Source: Streptomyces sp. NBC_01317
GTDB taxonomy: Bacteria; Actinomycetota; Actinomycetes; Streptomycetales; Streptomycetaceae
Length of the DNA stretch: 64,000 bases
Assembly (NCBI RefSeq): GCF_035961655.1
Contig: NZ_CP108393.1
Span: 496,001-560,000, forward strand
Reading direction: 5' to 3'
Below, in pieces: positions 60,994 to 64,000 of this stretch (position 1 is the stretch's first letter; every line of letters starts with the position of its first letter). The translations under genes and the position numbers were made by a program. The notes under the pieces were generated by a model. The model was given only the letters and a program-made list of their open reading frames with translations. It was not told the DNA's origin and made no database searches.

Positions 60994-61683
60994 TCAAGAA
61001 GAGGACCCCGGCCCCTCTACCGCCCGCTCCGCCGGCTCCGGCGTACGGGCGAGGCCGGTCGCCGTCGCTTCGAGCAGGTGGCGGAGCTTCGGGGTGAAGT
61101 CGAGGGCGACGTGGGCCCAGCGTGGTTCCTGTTCGTACAGGGCCGCGAGGGTCGGAGTCGGGTGGGACACCTGCCAGAAGCCGGCCGCCAGGGTGAGTGC
61201 CGTGGCCAGCAGGCCATCGATCTGCTGGAGGGTCATGCTGCCCGCGCGATCCAGCGCGCTCGCGATCTCGTCGTACGCCGCGAAGGAGTTGGTCTTGTAG
61301 CGGCGGGCCCGTTCGATGTCGACGTCGCCTTCGAGCGACAACGGGACGTGGGTCAGCAGGTCGCAGAAGACCGGCAGCGACGCGAGGGTCTCGGTGAGCA
61401 CCGTCGCGATCTGCGGGGGCCCCAGGTCGGTCCGGTCGCCGACCGCGTCCTTGATCGCGTCGCGCCACCGGCCCCACCCGCGCTCGGCCAGTTCGAGGAG
61501 CAGCTCCTCCTTGCTGGCGTAGTAGCGCCGCACCCCTGTGCGGTGCAGGCCCGCGCGTTCGGTGACCGGCGCCAGCGTGAGGTGCCGGACGCCGCCCAGC
61601 TCCAGGGCGAGCGCCTCGGCCGCCGCGAGCAGGTCTTCGGAGCGGCGTGTCTTGTCCTCGGTCGATCGGGCTCTGCGGTGCAT
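60994..61683 (-). CDS. TetR-family transcriptional regulator
   Basis: Repressor of 229 residues. The N-terminal helix-turn-helix lies at about 20-70 (LTLAPVTERAGLHRTGVRRYYASKEELL). The helical ligand domain follows, with a Ser-rich tail. A TATAGT -10-like element (61696-61691, minus strand) ends 7 nt before the ATG, suggesting a leaderless mRNA. It is divergent from the dehydrogenase gene; TAACGC half-sites in the spacer are its likely targets. Ligand unknown, possibly an electrophile or quinone given its neighbours. Confidence 0.9.
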   Translation of the reverse strand: MHRRARSTEDKTRRSEDLLAAAEALALELGGVRHLTLAPVTERAGLHRTGVRRYYASKEELLLELAERGWGRWRDAIKDAVGDRTDLGPPQIATVLTETLASLPVFCDLLTHVPLSLEGDVDIERARRYKTNSFAAYDEIASALDRAGSMTLQQIDGLLATALTLAAGFWQVSHPTPTLAALYEQEPRWAHVALDFTPKLRHLLEATATGLARTPEPAERAVEGPGSSS

Positions 61684-61692
61684 ACGGGAACT

Positions 61693-61763
61693 ATAACGCT
61701 CGCCGGGTGCGCTAATCCGGGCCCTGTGTTACGTTCGACTTAACGCATCACCAAGAGCGTTAT
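61693..61763. promoter_or_regulatory. TetR/dehydrogenase intergenic inverted repeats
   Basis: ATAACGCTC (61693-61701) is matched by its exact complement GAGCGTTAT (61755-61763), the pair flanking both promoters, with a further TTAACGC at 61739-61745 between. The TetR protein probably binds these to control both genes. No single tight dyad is seen. Confidence 0.5.
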
Positions 61764-61781
61764 GGCGGAAGAGGGACAACC

Positions 61782-62762
61782 ATGAAAGCCGTTCACGTCA
61801 CACGATTCGGCGACCCCGCGGTGCTGGAAACCGTCGAGCTGCCCGATCCTCGGCCGGGTCCCGGGCAGGTGGCGATCGACGTCACCCACGCGGCCGTCGG
61901 GCTCATCGACGCCTTCTTCCGCCAGGGGCTGTTCAAGGACCAGGAGGGCCTGCCCCGGCCGCCGTTCGTCCCCGGCCTGGAGGTCGCGGGCACCGTCCGT
62001 GCGCTCGGCGACGCGGTGACCGGACTCGCGGTGGGCGAGAAGGTGGTGACCCTCTCCGCCACCGGCACGGGAGGTTATGCGTCGGTGCTCGTCAGCGACC
62101 AGGCTTTTGTCGTGTCCACCGAGGGGTACGACATCGATCCCGCCCTCGCCGTCGCAGCCGTCCCCAACGCGGCGATGGCCCACCTCGCGCTGACCGGCGT
62201 CGCCCGCCTGGCCCCGGGGGAGAGCGTCCTCGTCCACGGCGCCCTGGGCGGTTTCGCCTCCGCTTTCCCCGGGGTCGCACGACAGCTCGGCGCCTCACGG
62301 GTGGTCGGTTCGGTCCGTACGAGCAAGCTCGGGGTGGCCGCCACGACCAGGCTGCCGTACGACACGATCGTCGACTCCGCCGAGCTGCCCGAGGCTCTCG
62401 ACGGCCGGCTCTTCGACGTCGTCATCGACCCCGTGGGCGGTGCGGTCCGTGCCCGGAGCCTCGATCTGCTGGCGCCGTCCGGCCGCCTCCTGCTGGTCGG
62501 CAACGCGAGCGGCGACTGGGGCCATCTCCTCGACAGCAACCGGCTCTGGCTGGGGGGTCTCACCGTGTCCGGATTCTCGGCGGGCACGTACATTCCGACG
62601 CATCCGGAGGAGCTGCGGCCCGCGGCCGAGGCCGCGCTGAGGGCGGTCGCGGACGGCCTGGCCCACACCGAGGTGGACGTCCTCCCGCTGGCCGACGCCG
62701 CGACCGCGCACGAGCGGATGGAGAGCCGGTCGGTCGACGGCCGCATCGTCCTGACACCGTGA
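61782..62762 (+). CDS. zinc-binding-dehydrogenase-family quinone oxidoreductase
   Basis: Medium-chain dehydrogenase/reductase of 326 residues. The N-terminal catalytic domain begins MKAVHVTRFGDPAVLETVELPDP, typical of quinone oxidoreductases (QOR/NADPH type); the structural zinc Cys cluster is absent. The NADP-binding domain has SVLVHGALGGFASAFPGVARQLGA and VVIDPVGG. It would reduce quinones or alpha,beta-unsaturated carbonyls with NADPH. It is divergent from the TetR/NmrA genes and probably repressed by the TetR protein. Confidence 0.9.
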   Translation: MKAVHVTRFGDPAVLETVELPDPRPGPGQVAIDVTHAAVGLIDAFFRQGLFKDQEGLPRPPFVPGLEVAGTVRALGDAVTGLAVGEKVVTLSATGTGGYASVLVSDQAFVVSTEGYDIDPALAVAAVPNAAMAHLALTGVARLAPGESVLVHGALGGFASAFPGVARQLGASRVVGSVRTSKLGVAATTRLPYDTIVDSAELPEALDGRLFDVVIDPVGGAVRARSLDLLAPSGRLLLVGNASGDWGHLLDSNRLWLGGLTVSGFSAGTYIPTHPEELRPAAEAALRAVADGLAHTEVDVLPLADAATAHERMESRSVDGRIVLTP

Positions 62763-62876
62763 GCGACCGCTCCGCTCACCGGCGATCCGGCCCACGCCCG
62801 GGATTCCGGTTGCGCGGAGAGCGGTGACCTTCGTCTCGCGGGGTAGTCGATGCCCGACGACGAAGGGAGGTCGCAC

Positions 62877-63305
62877 ATGCCGGACGACATGTCGTTGAGA
62901 GCGGTGGGGTGGGCCCAGTCCTTTCCCGTGTCGGGCGGAGTACGGGCCGGGCGCAACTGGGCACGGAAACACCTGGAGGCGCTCGGATGGGCCACCGAGG
63001 CACCGGACACCGTGGACTCGGTGCTGCTCACCGTCTCGGAGCTGATCACCAACGCCCACATCCACGCCCGGAGCACCGCACAACTGATCCTGACCTGGGA
63101 CAGCCACTGTCTGCACGTCAGCGTGCACGATTCCGGGGCCGGGCAGCCCGTGGTCCGCAAGGCCGGTGATTCCGAGCCCTCGGGACGCGGCCTCGCCATC
63201 GTGCACGCCCTGGCCGACAGCTACGAGACGCGGACCCGGCCCGACGGGAAGACCGTCATCGCCTGTTTCTACCCCCCTGACCGGCCCGTACGGCATGAGG
63301 CATGA
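62877..63305 (+). CDS. RsbW-like ATP-binding anti-sigma kinase homologue
   Basis: Cytoplasmic protein of 142 residues. ATG 62877 follows GGGAGG at a 6-nt spacing; the upstream ATG at 62850 has none. HATPase_c_2 motifs: N-box LLTVSELITNAHIHA, G1 VSVHDSGAG and G2 GRGLAIVHALAD. Such proteins either phosphorylate anti-anti-sigma factors or act through binding. No sigma or STAS gene adjoins it. The SpoIIE-type phosphatases in the window are possible counterparts, but nothing here links them directly. Confidence 0.87.
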   Translation: MPDDMSLRAVGWAQSFPVSGGVRAGRNWARKHLEALGWATEAPDTVDSVLLTVSELITNAHIHARSTAQLILTWDSHCLHVSVHDSGAGQPVVRKAGDSEPSGRGLAIVHALADSYETRTRPDGKTVIACFYPPDRPVRHEA

Positions 63306-63464
63306 CCGTGCAACGTGGCCGCGAGAGCTGACACGGCCGTCGCGGGCCGGCTGAACCGCCCCCGGCGAAGGGCCCGCTGACCCCGACAAGGGGCCCACGG
63401 AACAAAGCCGCCGGACCAGGCGGCCGAGCACGAGGTGTCGGAGAAGCGAGAAGAGGCATTCCCT

Positions 63465-64000
63465 GTGTTGGTGGCCGGGCGGTACCGGACGAGCGATCAG
63501 CTCGGCCGCGGCGGGATGGGCGAGGTCTGGCGAGCGCGGGACGAGGTGCTGGGCCGCCCCGTGGCGGTCAAGCTGCTCAGACAGCGGGACGCCGACGCCG
63601 CCGCGCTCGCCCGCTTCGAGCTGGAGGGGCGGACCGCGGCGCGGCTGAGCCATCCCAACGTGGTGACGGTGTACGACAGCGGCACCGAGGCCGACCGGGG
63701 ATACCTGGTGATGGAACTGGTCGAGGGGCACAGCCTGGCGGAGGAGTTGCGCGTCAACGGGCCGACTCCTCCCACGACGGCGGCCCGGATCGGGAGCCAG
63801 GTCGCCGCCGGTCTGGCCGCCGCGCACCACGAAGGAGTGGTCCACCGGGACGTCAAACCGGCGAATCTGCTGCTGGCGCCCGACGGCACCGTCAAGATCG
63901 GCGACTTCGGCATAGCCCGCTTCGCCGATCACTCCACCACGGAGCTGACGATGAACGGCCAGGTCATCGGCACCAGCGCCTATCTGGCACCGGAGCGTGC
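63465..64000 (+). CDS. Ser/Thr protein kinase (N-terminal part; continues past the window)
   Basis: Hanks-type kinase; the first 178 residues are in the window. GTG 63465 has GAGG about 9 nt upstream; a GTG at 63471 is also possible. Present are the glycine loop GRGGMGEVW, the ATP Lys in VAVKLL, the catalytic HRDVKPANLL, the DFG in IGDFGIARF and GTSAYLAPE at the edge. The extracellular part, which would reveal the sensed ligand, is not visible. PASTA or other domains cannot be assessed. Confidence 0.93.
   Translation, partial: MLVAGRYRTSDQLGRGGMGEVWRARDEVLGRPVAVKLLRQRDADAAALARFELEGRTAARLSHPNVVTVYDSGTEADRGYLVMELVEGHSLAEELRVNGPTPPTTAARIGSQVAAGLAAAHHEGVVHRDVKPANLLLAPDGTVKIGDFGIARFADHSTTELTMNGQVIGTSAYLAPER

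Noticed and set aside
1..64000. Insertion sequences, integrases, CRISPR arrays, rRNA operons and polyketide or peptide synthetase genes
   Set aside because: Looked for on both strands and none seen; the accessory character comes from catabolic and regulatory genes instead.

Overview
The window is very GC-rich, with strong third-position GC bias, frequent GTG starts, four-base ATGA/GTGA gene overlaps, Tat-type signals and a high density of MarR/TetR/AraC/GlxA/HxlR/LacI regulators and SpoIIE-type phosphatases. This points to a Streptomyces or close relative, in a chromosomal accessory/regulatory region. No phage, insertion sequence or CRISPR array was seen. The first gene (secreted S8 peptidase) and the last (Ser/Thr kinase) run off the window.

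Layout. 1-11.7 kb: S8 peptidase, a 32-bp near-perfect palindrome, a LigC-like DNA ligase, a PAS-GAF-SpoIIE phosphatase, a candidate 31-residue peptide gene, an Rv1733c-like membrane protein, an alpha/beta hydrolase, an AAC(3)-type acetyltransferase divergent from an aldo/keto reductase, and a flavin monooxygenase followed closely by a class A beta-lactamase. 11.7-12.7 kb is decayed: a gene cut by an in-frame TGA and a 5'-truncated NPP1 (necrosis-inducing protein) gene. 12.8-18.7 kb: membrane protein, GlxA regulator, a three-gene extracytoplasmic flavin electron-transfer operon (ferric-reductase-like, FMN-binding, ApbE), and a divergent MarR/nitroreductase pair with two matching operator-like sites. 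At 18.73-18.80 kb a complete glycine-type tRNA cloverleaf with an abnormal T-loop and anticodon loop is followed by a 16-bp-stem terminator. A 779-residue PAS-PAS-GAF-phosphatase-anti-sigma-kinase protein follows.

21.4-33.8 kb is an L-rhamnose utilisation locus: rhaI, a fused aldolase/lactaldehyde dehydrogenase, rhaB and a LacI regulator leftward; an ABC importer (ATPase, two permeases, binding lipoprotein) and an extra fucose/arabinose-isomerase-like gene rightward. The two arms diverge from mirror-image promoters, each with a TGAA(A/T)-N2-TTTCA site just past the predicted transcription start. L-rhamnose would be imported, isomerised, phosphorylated, cleaved and partly oxidised to lactate.

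33.8-38.4 kb holds an AraC regulator, a small monooxygenase, an esterase, an inositol-phosphatase-like protein lacking key metal ligands, a frameshifted HxlR regulator and a YqeY-like gene. 38.6-45.4 kb is a tightly coupled five-gene operon (VOC dioxygenase, fumarylacetoacetase-family hydrolase, FAD hydroxylase, acetoacetyl-CoA-synthetase-like ligase, amidohydrolase/decarboxylase) that reads as a complete aromatic ring-degradation route whose substrate is not evident.

45.5-64 kb: PRC-barrel protein, MarR-MFS operon, NUDIX pair, secreted PHP-family protein, a cysteine-synthase-like PLP enzyme coupled to an MFS exporter, a YcnI/membrane-protein pair probably linked to copper, a HTH-receiver fusion divergent from a CHASE3-type histidine kinase, a secreted beta-propeller protein, a TetR/NmrA group divergent from a quinone-oxidoreductase-type dehydrogenase, an RsbW-like kinase and the start of a Ser/Thr kinase.
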